The notes: a model not told the origin generated them from the letters alone. Positions 1-8,646 are shown, numbered from the stretch's first letter. The stretch is DNA of 64,000 bases from Clostridiales bacterium (GCA_029008095.1 JAQXJB010000047.1:1-64000); one strand, 5' to 3'. Numbers and translations: made by a program.

Positions 1-1449
1 AATCTTCCGGGCGGAGGGGGCAAGCTGCGGCGGGTTGGCGGTGAACTTTACCGCGTTGCGGACAAAGCGCAGGCCGGGTACATCCCGCCGGGGCAGACTG
101 GTGGCCAGGGACAGCTCCTCCGTATTCATGGGCGTGGAGAAGCTCTCGTACAGGGGGCCGAATACATGCCAGCCCTTTTCAATTCCCAGCAGGTCTGCCA
201 TTTCCTTTCTCATCTGCGTGTCTCCGGGCAGGGGCAGCAGATGCATATTCCGCAGGTAGCTGTGTACGCCCGCGTTTGTTCCCGCGTTGAACACCCGGAT
301 CGGTTCGATGTAGCTCTCCTTGCCGGCATAGATGGAACGGAGCATGCCCAGCACCGTGTCCACGGTTTCGGAGGCATCTCCCAGCACATAGACGCCGGTA
401 TTCCAGAAGCCCAGGCTCCGGCCGTTTTGCAGCCGTTTCATGTGGTTTCCCAGCAGCTCCTCGCAGGCGGCGGCGGTAAAATTCCGTTCCTCATGGGAGA
501 AGCTTGTGTTGGTGCTGAAGCTCTTGCCCCAGCTGGTGCTCAGGCTCATACCCACCGTTCCCTGTATTGCCTTTGCTGCGGCCGTTGCCGCGGCTCCAAC
601 CGGAGGATTCAAAACGGTCGCCACGGAGGCCAGACCACCCAGTATGCCGCCCACATCAATGCTTCCGCCGGCACTGGTGCTCTTGAAACGGCTTTCGTTG
701 GTGCCGGCGCTGACATTGACGGCAACATACTTGTGGATGTCGCTGCGCAGCTCGGTGAATCGGTTCATCAGCTGAACGATCTCCCGATCCTCCGCAGGCT
801 CTGCCAGCACCAGCACGGCGTAGTCGTGCTCGATCTCAACGCCGTACTGGGTATCCCGAATGCCGTAGGTCAGGCGATCCATGGTTTGCAGGAGGTTCAC
901 CGTGTCCTCCTTCTGGAACCGGGAGGAGGGGAGGCCTGTGACGATACCGGTGTGATTGAGGGATTCCACAAAGGACCAGATGGCTTTATCATTTGTCAAA
1001 CGCGCAAAGGAGGCGCCCTGCATATGGATGGAGGTGGTCTGCTCCAGCTGCGTGACCGCGTCCCTGCCGGATTTGGTCACCGGGTCGTAGGCGCCCAGAT
1101 AGATGCTGGTTTTGCCTGCGCTGCGGGTCAGCAGAAATGCCACATGGTTCCCGCTGGAATGGGCGGCGCTCAGGACGCTCTGCCACTTGTTCAGCACGTC
1201 GTAGCTCTCGCTCTGGGCCGGGGGAACGGGAAGCCGCAGGAATTGGATCCACTGATAGGGAACCCGGGAGAGGCACTTGGGAAAACTCCACTGCTCCGGC
1301 TCCGCGGCGAGACGATTGAAAAAGTCCCGGCCTACCTGATCGTTCAGCAGCTCCTGAAAAAAGGTGTTGGAATACTCGAAACCCGGATTGCCCAGCTTAT
1401 GTGCCTCCTGGAACCGCTGCAGTTTGTCGTTTTCATAGCTCAGCTTCAT
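1..1449 (-). CDS. Large protein, possibly HerA/FtsK-type ATPase (partial, N-terminal 483 residues)
   Basis: An open frame runs on the minus strand from an ATG at 1449, behind an AGGAG site, to the window edge without a stop, so the C-terminal part is missing. The visible part has no Walker A motif. It holds a glycine/alanine-rich stretch around residues 240-270, a GFWNTGVYVLG segment near residue 340, and near the cut edge a LPRRDVPGLRFV segment followed by NPPQ. That last arrangement resembles the linker that precedes the ATPase domain in DUF87/HerA/FtsK-like proteins, which is why an ATPase is suggested; this is inference from memory of the family. It is the last visible gene of a five-gene operon, 27 bp after the Hsp70-like gene. 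The coding call is firm; the function is weak. Confidence 0.7.
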   Translation of the reverse strand, partial: MKLSYENDKLQRFQEAHKLGNPGFEYSNTFFQELLNDQVGRDFFNRLAAEPEQWSFPKCLSRVPYQWIQFLRLPVPPAQSESYDVLNKWQSVLSAAHSSGNHVAFLLTRSAGKTSIYLGAYDPVTKSGRDAVTQLEQTTSIHMQGASFARLTNDKAIWSFVESLNHTGIVTGLPSSRFQKEDTVNLLQTMDRLTYGIRDTQYGVEIEHDYAVLVLAEPAEDREIVQLMNRFTELRSDIHKYVAVNVSAGTNESRFKSTSAGGSIDVGGILGGLASVATVLNPPVGAAATAAAKAIQGTVGMSLSTSWGKSFSTNTSFSHEERNFTAAACEELLGNHMKRLQNGRSLGFWNTGVYVLGDASETVDTVLGMLRSIYAGKESYIEPIRVFNAGTNAGVHSYLRNMHLLPLPGDTQMRKEMADLLGIEKGWHVFGPLYESFSTPMNTEELSLATSLPRRDVPGLRFVRNAVKFTANPPQLAPSARKI

Positions 1450-1476
1450 GGTATTTCACTCCTGAATCGTTGGGTA

Positions 1477-3342
1477 TCAGCTGATGACCAGCTCCATCTG
1501 TCCATCGCTCTGCTGCAGCACCGGCGAGGATCCCCGGATGCTGCCGGTGAGCTGCCCGTTTTCGTCGATGGTGAAATCGTAGGAGATGGTCAGGGTGTCC
1601 GGGTACTTGCCGCTCAAATTAAGATTGGACTTTGCATTGTTGTAGAGTGCCGCTGCTTGCCCGGAAAACTGCGGAAACTGATCGGCCACAAGGAAACATG
1701 CGCCTGCCGCCAGCATTTTGCCGCCTGCCGTCACCACATCCATTACCTTGCCTGCGTTGTTTTTCCTCATGGTCATTCTGGCGCCGGCAGCGTCGATCCC
1801 GCCCTGGGTGTCCATGGGGAGCTTGTCAAGTACATTCTGCGTCTGCGTCCCGGTGGCAATGAGATTGGCGGTCACCGAAATCTGGGTCAGAGCGCTCATT
1901 TCATAGGTGAAGTCTCGGGAGCCTTCGGCATGGATGGGGAAGGTCTGGTTCTTGCTCGCCAGAGGAACCACGAAATCCATTGTCTGGTCTGTCAGCAGCC
2001 CCTTCTTGATTGCCACAGTAATACGCACACAGTAGCCGGAATTGCTGGCCCGGAGGAATTCCATCTGCTCCGGCTCCGCCAGGGCGCCCCGGATGCAGCT
2101 GGTGGTAGGATCCTCCCAGCGGATGAGATGGGATGGGGCTTCACGGATTTGATCCAGCCTGAGAGGTTCGCAATTCTTCGGCGCCCATTTGCCCTGAAAC
2201 ACCTTGGGCATAAAGAACATCTGGCTGCCGCCTCCGGTCAGGAAAATCCAGTCGATGTCCTCGGGAGAGATTTGCACATCCGCCAGATAGTCATTGACCC
2301 GCTTGATGATCTGTCCGATGTATTCGGTGGCGACCCGCTCCTCCATGACCACCGGTGTAAGCTGCCCGCTGTACTCCTGGAGCTGCGCCTCCGGCTGATC
2401 GGACGAGCTCCACTTGGACAGAACGTGGGGAATGCCGTACAGATTCTCAGGGGCGTTTTCTGCGCACCAGTACCAGGTGTTCGCCTGCTCCTTGAACTCC
2501 CGAAAAATCTGATATCCCCTGCTGCTGATATAGTTCCTGGCTGCCTCGGGGTCGATCAGCTTTTCCTCCTCCAGATACCGCATCAGAGCCTTGTCCAGCG
2601 CAATGCCGCCCAGGTCGCTGCCGTCGCTGATGGTCCGGTCCATGGGCAGCTCATCCAGGACGAACTGCTTCTGCGCCTCGTCATAGCGGATCTTCGCCAG
2701 GGTGAAATCGCCGGTCAGTCCGCCGATGTCCGCAAAGAGCGCAAGGCTGGAGGCGGACGGATCCTCCGCAAGCTGCCGCAGCCGGGGAATCAGCACCTGC
2801 GCGTACTCGGTAAACGCATAGTCTGTCAGGCACCGGGCCTCGTTGATGACCGTGACGGTTTCAAATCCGTGGTCTGGGCTGAAACCGCTCTCCGCGGCAA
2901 TTTTCTTCAGGTCCTGGACAGATTTGGGATGGGTTCCCAGAGGCGCTGTCAAAAGCAGCTCCATGCGGGGCTGATCCTCCACTGCCAGAGCGCTGTCTTT
3001 TTCAAACTCCCGATAGAGGAAACCAAAGAACTTCTTCGTAAGCCGGTAACCGGTGGAATATTCATCTCCGACAGGGAACAGAAGCGCCTGCTTGAATCCG
3101 GTTCTGACCCGCAGGCTCTTTTCCAGAGATTTCTGCTGGAGCTGCTGCGCCGTCTGGGCGAATACATCCTCCGTCAGGCCGGGGTTGTCGTTTTTTTCGA
3201 TGATCTGGGTGGGATAGGTGCGCCATGTTATGGCGCTGACTGCCCGCAGCGACTGGTCCGCCTGCTCATAGCGCTGCCATCCCATCACGCTGGTGGTGCT
3301 GCCGAAATCAATGGCGACCCGCAAAAATTGTTGGTTCCCCAT
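1477..3342 (-). CDS. Actin/Hsp70-fold ATPase, non-canonical
   Basis: This 621-residue protein carries the motif set of the actin/Hsp70 ATPase superfamily: phosphate-1 FGSTTS (13-18), a connect-like INEA (166-169), phosphate-2 ADIGGLTGDF (204-213), GSDLGG (241-246) and the adenosine motif LTGGGSQMF (368-376). It lacks the DnaK substrate-binding domain. About 190 C-terminal residues after the ATPase are predicted beta-rich and unrecognised. It is too divergent to be DnaK, HscA, ParM, FtsA or MreB. The SD overlaps the stop codon of the upstream small gene, so the two are tightly coupled. It probably acts as an ATP-dependent switch or chaperone for its operon partners; no substrate can be named. 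Confidence 0.85.
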   Translation of the reverse strand: MGNQQFLRVAIDFGSTTSVMGWQRYEQADQSLRAVSAITWRTYPTQIIEKNDNPGLTEDVFAQTAQQLQQKSLEKSLRVRTGFKQALLFPVGDEYSTGYRLTKKFFGFLYREFEKDSALAVEDQPRMELLLTAPLGTHPKSVQDLKKIAAESGFSPDHGFETVTVINEARCLTDYAFTEYAQVLIPRLRQLAEDPSASSLALFADIGGLTGDFTLAKIRYDEAQKQFVLDELPMDRTISDGSDLGGIALDKALMRYLEEEKLIDPEAARNYISSRGYQIFREFKEQANTWYWCAENAPENLYGIPHVLSKWSSSDQPEAQLQEYSGQLTPVVMEERVATEYIGQIIKRVNDYLADVQISPEDIDWIFLTGGGSQMFFMPKVFQGKWAPKNCEPLRLDQIREAPSHLIRWEDPTTSCIRGALAEPEQMEFLRASNSGYCVRITVAIKKGLLTDQTMDFVVPLASKNQTFPIHAEGSRDFTYEMSALTQISVTANLIATGTQTQNVLDKLPMDTQGGIDAAGARMTMRKNNAGKVMDVVTAGGKMLAAGACFLVADQFPQFSGQAAALYNNAKSNLNLSGKYPDTLTISYDFTIDENGQLTGSIRGSSPVLQQSDGQMELVIS

Positions 3343-3351
3343 GCTTTTTCT

Positions 3352-3798
3352 CTACTCCTTTCCAGCCTGCGTTGTCCATGCCTCCAATTCGCTGCGAATA
3401 GCGTGGGGGGCTGCTGCCAGCCAGAGGGGGTACAGCGCCTGGGCCGCCGCGTCATCGGGATCGTCCAGCACCGCATCCAGCCGGGCCATGTAAGCCTGCT
3501 GCCGCGCCCCGAAGGACGGATTCTCCAAATCTTCACCCGGCAGGCTCGCGGCGGCGTCGGCGTCCAGCTTCTGGAAGGAAACCACCTGCCCATCCAGGGA
3601 AAAGGAGATTGTATAAGCTGGCTTGCCCACCAGGGGGGCGCCTGACGACAGTCTGATGCTGTAGTAATAGAAGCGGAGCAGCCAGCCGTGCTCCGAATGA
3701 TACAGCTCCGGCAGCGTAGGCTGATACCCCAGCGGAATACAGGCATTGACCGCCGCGCTGGTGGCAGCTTGCTCCATCCATTGTTCTGCGTTCATCAT
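3352..3798 (-). CDS. Small protein of unknown function between protease-like and Hsp70-like genes
   Basis: I do not recognise this protein of about 148 residues. The start was set at an ATG ATG pair behind AAGGAGG; the first ATG overlaps the TGA of the upstream C39-like gene, so translation is probably coupled. No signal peptide or membrane segment is visible. The N-terminal half has an aromatic stretch (RFYYYSIRL), and the C-terminal half is acidic and alanine-rich. Its place between two tightly linked genes suggests an adaptor or co-factor of the Hsp70-like ATPase, but that is inference from position only. Confidence 0.75.
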   Translation of the reverse strand: MMNAEQWMEQAATSAAVNACIPLGYQPTLPELYHSEHGWLLRFYYYSIRLSSGAPLVGKPAYTISFSLDGQVVSFQKLDADAAASLPGEDLENPSFGARQQAYMARLDAVLDDPDDAAAQALYPLWLAAAPHAIRSELEAWTTQAGKE

Positions 3799-4664
3799 GT
3801 TGCCTCCTTTGGATATAGTGCAACCAGACTGTTTTTGCTGGTCTTCCATGCCTTCTCAAAGACCTTTGCCGGAACAGAGAGACCCTGGCCGTCCTCACGA
3901 CCCGGATCGTTCAGAATGACCCGGACGTCCTGCGGGTCATTGCGGTCGATCCCAATGACTTCGACTGCGTGGTCACTGCGCCAGAAGCCAAAGGCATTGG
4001 GGTAAGCCATTTTCATACAGCTGACCAGAGCGATGACCTTGCCGCCGGCGTCATGGATCTGCTCAATCTGTTCCAGCGCGGCGTTCTGCAGCATCTCCCG
4101 TTCCATTCCGTGGCGCTCTGCCAGCAGCCCAATCTCGTGATAATAGGTACCCTGGTCCCGGTAGATTCCCAGCTGTCGGCCCTCGTCGATGAGCTGCTGC
4201 TCGGAAACGGTATCGTTTCCCGTTCCTCGCAGGGCGAAATCCTGACAGGCCACCGCGCAGGAGCTGGGCTCCAGTTGGTAATGCCACAGCGGAATGTCAT
4301 TGCGGACGTCCCCGGAGATGTTTTCCATAGCCCGGTCGGACAGCTTGTCCAGCTCAATCTGTCCGGGAAGCAGTGCTCCGGTATCGCTGATATCACTGGC
4401 ACTGGTGTAATCCTCGGGGGCGATGTCGGCCAGCTCATCAGCTTCGAAGCGTTCCCGCTGAAGCCGCTCCAGAGTCAAGCCATCCATCAGCGTAACAGAG
4501 GGGAATTCCCGAAATGTATCCTTTGTCTCCGATAATTTCTCCTCGTCAGGTTCCTGAAACAGCGTTTCCAGTTCGTTCATGAGCTTCTGCTCCGATTGCT
4601 CGATGAGCTCTGCTGACTTCTGCGGGATTTCCGGGTCATTCCATTCTTTATACTCCTGACTCAT
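3795..4664 (-). CDS. C39-like papain-fold cysteine peptidase domain protein
   Basis: This 289-residue protein has an acidic, helical N-terminal 120 residues and then a domain matching the C39-like papain fold (peptidase C39_2 type). It shows the oxyanion Gln and nucleophile in QLEPSSC (Q130, C136), the catalytic His in SDHAVEVIGI (H232) and NDPG (N252/D253) as the third member. The N-terminal region could be a recognition or pro-segment. There is no signal peptide and no ABC transporter domain, so it is not a classical bacteriocin-processing exporter; a cytoplasmic role is likely. An SD (GGAGG) lies 7 bp before the ATG. The protein starts 75 bp after the regulator gene and overlaps the next gene by 4 bp. 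Confidence 0.82.
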   Translation of the reverse strand: MSQEYKEWNDPEIPQKSAELIEQSEQKLMNELETLFQEPDEEKLSETKDTFREFPSVTLMDGLTLERLQRERFEADELADIAPEDYTSASDISDTGALLPGQIELDKLSDRAMENISGDVRNDIPLWHYQLEPSSCAVACQDFALRGTGNDTVSEQQLIDEGRQLGIYRDQGTYYHEIGLLAERHGMEREMLQNAALEQIEQIHDAGGKVIALVSCMKMAYPNAFGFWRSDHAVEVIGIDRNDPQDVRVILNDPGREDGQGLSVPAKVFEKAWKTSKNSLVALYPKEAT

Positions 4665-4739
4665 CGGATTGCCACCTCCTGATGGTAATCGTAACCATCT
4701 TCCATGGATTTGTCAGCCAACTCGTCGCTTTGGCTGCCG

Positions 4740-5453
4740 TCACTGTCTTTTTGTCTCGAAGAGGGCGGATATGCCCTCGTAATTGGCTTTGCTGACCGGG
4801 ACAACGTATCCATCCTCCAGGGTCAGGGCTCTTGCGCCGCGATCGAGAATTCGGATGCTTTTGCGGCGCACCAGAAAGCTCTGATGCGTGCGGATGTATT
4901 CCTCTGTGGGAAAGCGCGCCTGGAGCCAATCCAGCGTCTTGGGCAGCGGTCCCAGGTCCCGGGTGGCGGTGTGCAGGTATACGCTTCTTTTCAGGGAGTA
5001 GGCGCACAGAACCGACCCATAGGGAACCGCCACAGACCGAAGCCGGTCGCTGTACCAGAAGAAACCTCTGTCCTCCTGGATTGCGCGGAGCTGCGTGTCC
5101 CAAATGGCGCTCAGAGCCCCGCGATCCCGGCAGTCCCAGTACCACACTGGCCGGCTGGGCAGCAGCGGCAGCAGCTCGGCAGACCCATCCCCATAATAGA
5201 TCAGGCGGCAGGCGGGGTTTGCCTGGTACAGACGCAAGCCGACCTCCTTTGCGGAAGGAAAGTCCAGGCTGATGAGCGCAAAATGAATCTCACAGAGCTG
5301 TGCAGCTGTCATTTTCCCGGGAACCTCGGCCTGAGAGCAGGTATAAAAATCCACACGGTCCACATCCGAGCGGCTGGCGAAACGCCGAAGGGCAAGCTTG
5401 ATTTGCGTTGCTCTGACCGTATTTTCTTCTGCCAGGAAGATACATAAATCCAA
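4740..5453 (-). CDS. LytTR-type response regulator (transcription factor)
   Basis: The C-terminal ~95 residues look like a LytTR DNA-binding domain: a basic strand region, then RTHQSFLV and, near the end, DGYVVPVSKANYEGI, the usual LytTR finish. The first ~115 residues resemble a receiver domain but the acidic pocket is poorly kept (LAEENT in place of the usual DDD/E pair), so it may not be phosphorylated in the ordinary way. A TTG at 5453 follows GGGAGGA by a good distance and starts at a typical receiver N-terminus; an in-frame ATG at 5468 has no SD. It is first in the operon and probably regulates it. No sensor kinase is next to it in the window. Confidence 0.8.
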   Translation of the reverse strand: MDLCIFLAEENTVRATQIKLALRRFASRSDVDRVDFYTCSQAEVPGKMTAAQLCEIHFALISLDFPSAKEVGLRLYQANPACRLIYYGDGSAELLPLLPSRPVWYWDCRDRGALSAIWDTQLRAIQEDRGFFWYSDRLRSVAVPYGSVLCAYSLKRSVYLHTATRDLGPLPKTLDWLQARFPTEEYIRTHQSFLVRRKSIRILDRGARALTLEDGYVVPVSKANYEGISALFETKRQ

Positions 5454-5600
5454 ACCAAGTCCTCCCATCCCAACATACTTTCGAACCCACAGCTTCCGGC
5501 AGCGAGAACATGTGCGCGATCAGGTTTTTCAGCCGTTCCTCTGAGCGCTTGTTTTACAGTGCGGGTTGATGATTCATTGCTATACAATTTAACAAATTAA

Positions 5601-5629
5601 AGTATAACACATTGTGCCAAAAACGGCAA
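5601..5629 (-). promoter_or_regulatory. Sigma-A promoter of the LytTR/C39/Hsp70 operon
   Basis: Read on the minus strand, TTGCCG (5624-5629) and TATACT (5601-5606) are separated by exactly 17 bp. Transcription would begin near 5594, leaving a leader of about 140 nt before the TTG start. No other promoter of similar quality was seen inside the operon. Confidence 0.75.
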
Positions 5630-5727
5630 TCGTACGAGAAGTCACTTCCTCATGAAACAAGCCCTGGTCTGTTCATTCATGTCTGTGCGTTCCCCTTCAG
5701 ATAATGGAAGAGTCCTATTCACCCAAT

Positions 5728-5766
5728 ATAAAACGGCTGCCACCCAATCAGCAGCAGCCGTTTTAT
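5728..5766. terminator. Rho-independent terminator after the LRR gene
   Basis: A perfect 13-bp stem (5728-5740 with 5754-5766) with a 13-nt loop has a GC-rich core and A/T ends on both sides. It lies downstream of the minus-strand leucine-rich repeat gene and upstream of the operon promoter at 5601-5629, so it isolates the two units. Confidence 0.85.
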
Positions 5767-5871
5767 CATGCACCCGGCATAGTAAAAAAGCCCTGCGGTG
5801 CAAAACTTTTCGGGAAAAGAAAAAACACGCACTTTCCTATCAAGGTCAGCGCCCTTTTATGGTTTCCTGGC

Positions 5872-6816
5872 TTAACGATCTCCAAGGAGATTGTCGCCAA
5901 ACTTGCCGTCGGAAGCAGGAGGAGTGAACCGAACCAGCTTCACACCCTCATCAAACGCATCTTCGCCAATCTCTGTCACGCTCTCCGGGATCACAACGCT
6001 GCGCAAGCTGGTGCAGCCTAGAAACGCACCATTTCCGATTGTCGTCACGCTCTTTGGAATGGAGATGCTGCTCAGACTGCTGCAGCTAAAAAACGCACTA
6101 TACCCAATCGCCGTCACGCTCTCCGGGATCACGACGCCGCGCAGGCTGGCGCAGTCCGCAAAGGCGCTGTCCCCAATCATTGTCACGCCCGCCGGGATGA
6201 CCACATGCGTATCAGAGCCGAGGTAATCGAACAGTATCCTGCGGACAATCACCATTTCGTGCGCATCGGCAAGCAGCTTACATTCTTGAAAGCCCCGGCT
6301 TTCAAGGGTCGTCACGCTTTTTGGAATCACGATGCTGCGCAAGCTGGTGCAGAAAGAAAACGCATCGAATCCAATCCTTGTAACGCCCTCCGGAATCACG
6401 ACGCTGCGCAGGCCTTTGCAGCCCAGAAACGCCTCACTCTTAATCGCTGTCACGCTATCCGGAATCACAACGCCGCTCAGGCTGCTGCAGCCCAGAAACG
6501 CCTGATACCCGATCTCTGTCACACCCGCCGGAATCGTCACGCTGTCCAGGCCGCTGCAGCCCGAAAACACAAGCGCCCCAAGCTCTGTCACGCCCGCCGG
6601 AATTGTGACGCTTCTCAGGCTGCTGCAGCCCTCGAACGCCTCATTCCCAATTGTTGTCACGCTGTCCGGAATCACGACGCTGTTCAGGCCGCTGCAGCCC
6701 TTGAACGCCTCACGCCCAATCGTTGTCACGCCCGCCGGGATGACCACATCCCCGCCGGGGCCGGTGTACTTTGTCAAAACACCCTGTTCAATCACAAAGT
6801 CATTTGCGTTGCTCAT
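5872..6816 (-). CDS. BspA-type leucine-rich repeat (LRR_5) protein
   Basis: The 314-residue product is almost entirely 23-residue repeats of the form (A/S)FxGCxxLxSVxIPxxVTxIG, the BspA/LRR_5 pattern of gut and oral anaerobes, about eleven copies. One repeat (LESRGFQECKLL) is interrupted by about 20 residues, which breaks the periodicity. The start at 6816 was chosen because AGGAGG lies just upstream; a longer in-frame reading from 6864 has no SD. There is no signal peptide, LPXTG or SLH domain, so it is probably cytoplasmic or needs a partner for export. Related proteins mediate protein-protein contacts; the role of this one is unknown. Confidence 0.88.
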   Translation of the reverse strand: MSNANDFVIEQGVLTKYTGPGGDVVIPAGVTTIGREAFKGCSGLNSVVIPDSVTTIGNEAFEGCSSLRSVTIPAGVTELGALVFSGCSGLDSVTIPAGVTEIGYQAFLGCSSLSGVVIPDSVTAIKSEAFLGCKGLRSVVIPEGVTRIGFDAFSFCTSLRSIVIPKSVTTLESRGFQECKLLADAHEMVIVRRILFDYLGSDTHVVIPAGVTMIGDSAFADCASLRGVVIPESVTAIGYSAFFSCSSLSSISIPKSVTTIGNGAFLGCTSLRSVVIPESVTEIGEDAFDEGVKLVRFTPPASDGKFGDNLLGDR

Positions 6817-7087
6817 TGCGCAGTCCTCCTGCTCCCATGTGTTCCAGAGTAATCTTACGTGCATGCCGCTTCAGGAGCAGCAGCTTGCCAACCTGCAGCT
6901 TTGTTTCAATGCTGTACCGTCAGTATAGCATATCGGGAACAAACTCCGCAAGTTCTTGCTGGAAACGGCTATTGTGGAAGAGGATGACGGAACTGCAGAT
7001 ATATTCTATCGCATTAAAGTGTAGGATGACAGCGCAGAATAAGGTTCCGTCTGGTTGTGAGACGAGCGGAGCCGTTATCTCACCAGA
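6817..7087. other. Non-coding gap before the integrase relic
   Basis: About 270 bp without a convincing gene. A plus-strand reading ends in EEDDGTADIFYRIKV and a stop near 7023; it may be the tail of a lost mobile-element gene, but I cannot identify it. The sequence between it and the excisionase relic shows no start with an SD. Confidence 0.4.
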
Positions 7088-7195
7088 ATGAAGGAAAGTG
7101 TGTAAGGAACCGAACCGATATGGTATGAATGGAACAGGGCGCTGATCAAGCGGGAGAAGTCTGAACGGTATCTGGATCAGGCTGCCGCTGTGTAA
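7088..7195 (+). pseudogene. Decayed Tn916-type excisionase (xis) relic
   Basis: From the ATG at 7088 the frame reads MKESV, a TAA stop at 7103, then GTEPIWYEWNRALIKREK and RYLDQAAAV followed by TAA at 7193. Tn916-family Xis proteins begin with a short basic segment plus PIW-E and end with NGNR-x-x-IKR followed by FE--LD---AI, so the visible pieces fit the two ends of Xis with the central helix-turn-helix deleted. Its position about 70 bp before the integrase start region matches the xis-int order of Tn916. It cannot make a working excisionase. The identification is by motif recall. Confidence 0.6.
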
Positions 7196-7297
7196 TTCTG
7201 AAATACGCATACGGCAAAACTGCCATTTTCATCTGATGCAGCTATGCGGAGAGCCAAATTTGTGATATGCTAAAGACGAGACAATCGTAACCGGATT

Positions 7298-8461
7298 TTG
7301 CGTGAAGGCGAATACCAGCGTACAGATGGGAGGTATCGTTACCGATATATTGACGAGGACGGTAAGGAGAAGAATGTATACAGTTGGCGTTTGGACAAGA
7401 ACGATCCGACACCCAAGGGCAAGAAGCGAGAGCTTTCGCTGAGAGAGAAGGAAAAGCAGATTCAAGCAGATCTGTTTGACCACATCGTTACCAATGGCGG
7501 TAATTATACGGTAGTTGAACTGGTAGAAAAGTATGTGTCTTTGAAAACCGGAGTGAGCCACAACACCCGTGCAGGATATAAGACCGTGATCAATATTCTG
7601 AACAAAGAAGCGTTTGGAAAGCAGCGCATTGACAAGGTTCGCCTGTCTGATGCAAAAGCATGGCTGATTAAACTTCAGCAGGTGGACGGCAGGGGTTACA
7701 GCTCCATTCACTCTATCAGAGGTGTTCTGAGACCGGCTTTTCAGCTGGCGGTGGATGATGATCTGATCCGCAAGAATCCTTTCGGATTTGAACTGGCATC
7801 CGTGATCGTGAACGATTCTGTCACCAGAGAAGCAATTACCCGAAAGCAGGAGCGTGAACTTCTGAAATTCATCAAGGAAGATAAGCATTTCTGCCGATAC
7901 TACGATGCAATCTTCATTCTCTTTAACACAGGGCTGCGCATCTCGGAATTTTGTGGATTGACCTTTTCCGATATCGAGTTCGATCAGAAGCGTATCAAGG
8001 TTGACCACCAGTTACAGAGAACATCGCAGATGCAGTATGTGATCCAGGCCCCCAAGACGGAAAGCGGTATCCGCTATGTGCCGATGAGTGAGGAAGTGGT
8101 AGCGTGTTTCCGCCGTATTCTCGCCAATCGTGTGGCACCGAAAGTGGAGCCGATGGTGGATGGATATGCCGGATTCCTGTTCTTGGACAAGAATGACAGA
8201 CCGATGGTTGCACTGCACTGGGAGAAATACCTGCAGCACATTGTCGAGAAGTACAACAAGATTTACCGCATCCAGATGCCCAAAGTTACCCCTCATGTAT
8301 GCAGACACACCTTCTGTTCCAATATGGCGAAATCCGGAATGAACCCTAAGACGTTGCAGTATATCATGGGTCATTCGGACATCAGCGTGACGCTGAATGT
8401 TTACACTCATGTGCAGTTCGATGACGCACAGGCAGAGCTGCTCCGAGTAGCGGAAGCCTGA
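7298..8461 (+). CDS. int: Tn916-family tyrosine integrase, possibly 5'-truncated
   Basis: The 387-residue product has the arm-binding N-terminal domain, a SAM-like core-binding domain (about 70-170) and a catalytic domain with the complete tyrosine recombinase set: R214, K254, H333, R336, H359 and nucleophile Y369. It matches the Tn916 Int layout (about 405 residues). The open frame begins with a TTG at 7298 that has no good SD. Upstream the frame still reads RRDNRNRIL, as Tn916 Int does near its N-terminus, until a TAA at 7271 just after an ATG at 7267. This suggests a small deletion that broke the original start. With no other element genes left, it is probably an immobile remnant. Confidence 0.88.
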   Translation: MREGEYQRTDGRYRYRYIDEDGKEKNVYSWRLDKNDPTPKGKKRELSLREKEKQIQADLFDHIVTNGGNYTVVELVEKYVSLKTGVSHNTRAGYKTVINILNKEAFGKQRIDKVRLSDAKAWLIKLQQVDGRGYSSIHSIRGVLRPAFQLAVDDDLIRKNPFGFELASVIVNDSVTREAITRKQERELLKFIKEDKHFCRYYDAIFILFNTGLRISEFCGLTFSDIEFDQKRIKVDHQLQRTSQMQYVIQAPKTESGIRYVPMSEEVVACFRRILANRVAPKVEPMVDGYAGFLFLDKNDRPMVALHWEKYLQHIVEKYNKIYRIQMPKVTPHVCRHTFCSNMAKSGMNPKTLQYIMGHSDISVTLNVYTHVQFDDAQAELLRVAEA

Positions 8462-8470
8462 GACCCCTCG

Positions 8471-8507
8471 TTGGTAAAGAGCATTTATTTACCAACGGAT
8501 TTACCAA
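8471..8507. repeat. Putative integrase arm-site direct repeats
   Basis: ATTTACCAA occurs twice with a 12-bp period (8487-8495 and 8499-8507), and its inverse TTGGTAAA lies at 8471-8478. Clustered short repeats directly after a Tn916-type int gene are where arm-type Int sites are found, so that role is inferred. Confidence 0.45.
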
Positions 8508-8603
8508 TATTGCAGGAAAAAGCATGAGAAAATACGGGAAGATTTGAGAAGATATCCCGGAAACACAGAAATATGAAAATGCCAAAAACTCCTGCAATAT
8601 TGG
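8504..8603. repeat. 14-bp perfect inverted repeat flanking 72 bp
   Basis: CCAATATTGCAGGA at 8504-8517 and its exact complement at 8590-8603 bracket an A-rich spacer. It sits at the integrase end of the relic and may mark the right end or an Int/host factor site. The related GATTTGAGAAGA and CATTTGAGAAGA words at about 8544 and 8605 are a further short direct repeat. Confidence 0.5.
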
Positions 8604-8646
8604 GCATTTGAGAAGAAATACAAGACTTATATGGAGATATAAGACG

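Noticed and set aside
166..3645. Very long plus-strand open frame (1159 codons)
   Set aside because: It is antisense to three well-supported minus-strand genes with SD sites, conserved motifs and ordered spacing; its own product shows no recognisable domain. Long antisense frames are common in GC-rich codon usage.
4647..4748. Small GTG-started minus-strand frame between the LytTR and C39-like genes
   Set aside because: The GTG overlaps the regulator stop codon, but the ~33-codon product overlaps the next gene start in another frame and resembles nothing; not enough support.
5290..5587. Possible leader peptides upstream of the LytTR gene
   Set aside because: Two minus-strand frames run through the leader into the regulator gene in other frames; neither has an SD or a quorum-peptide signature.
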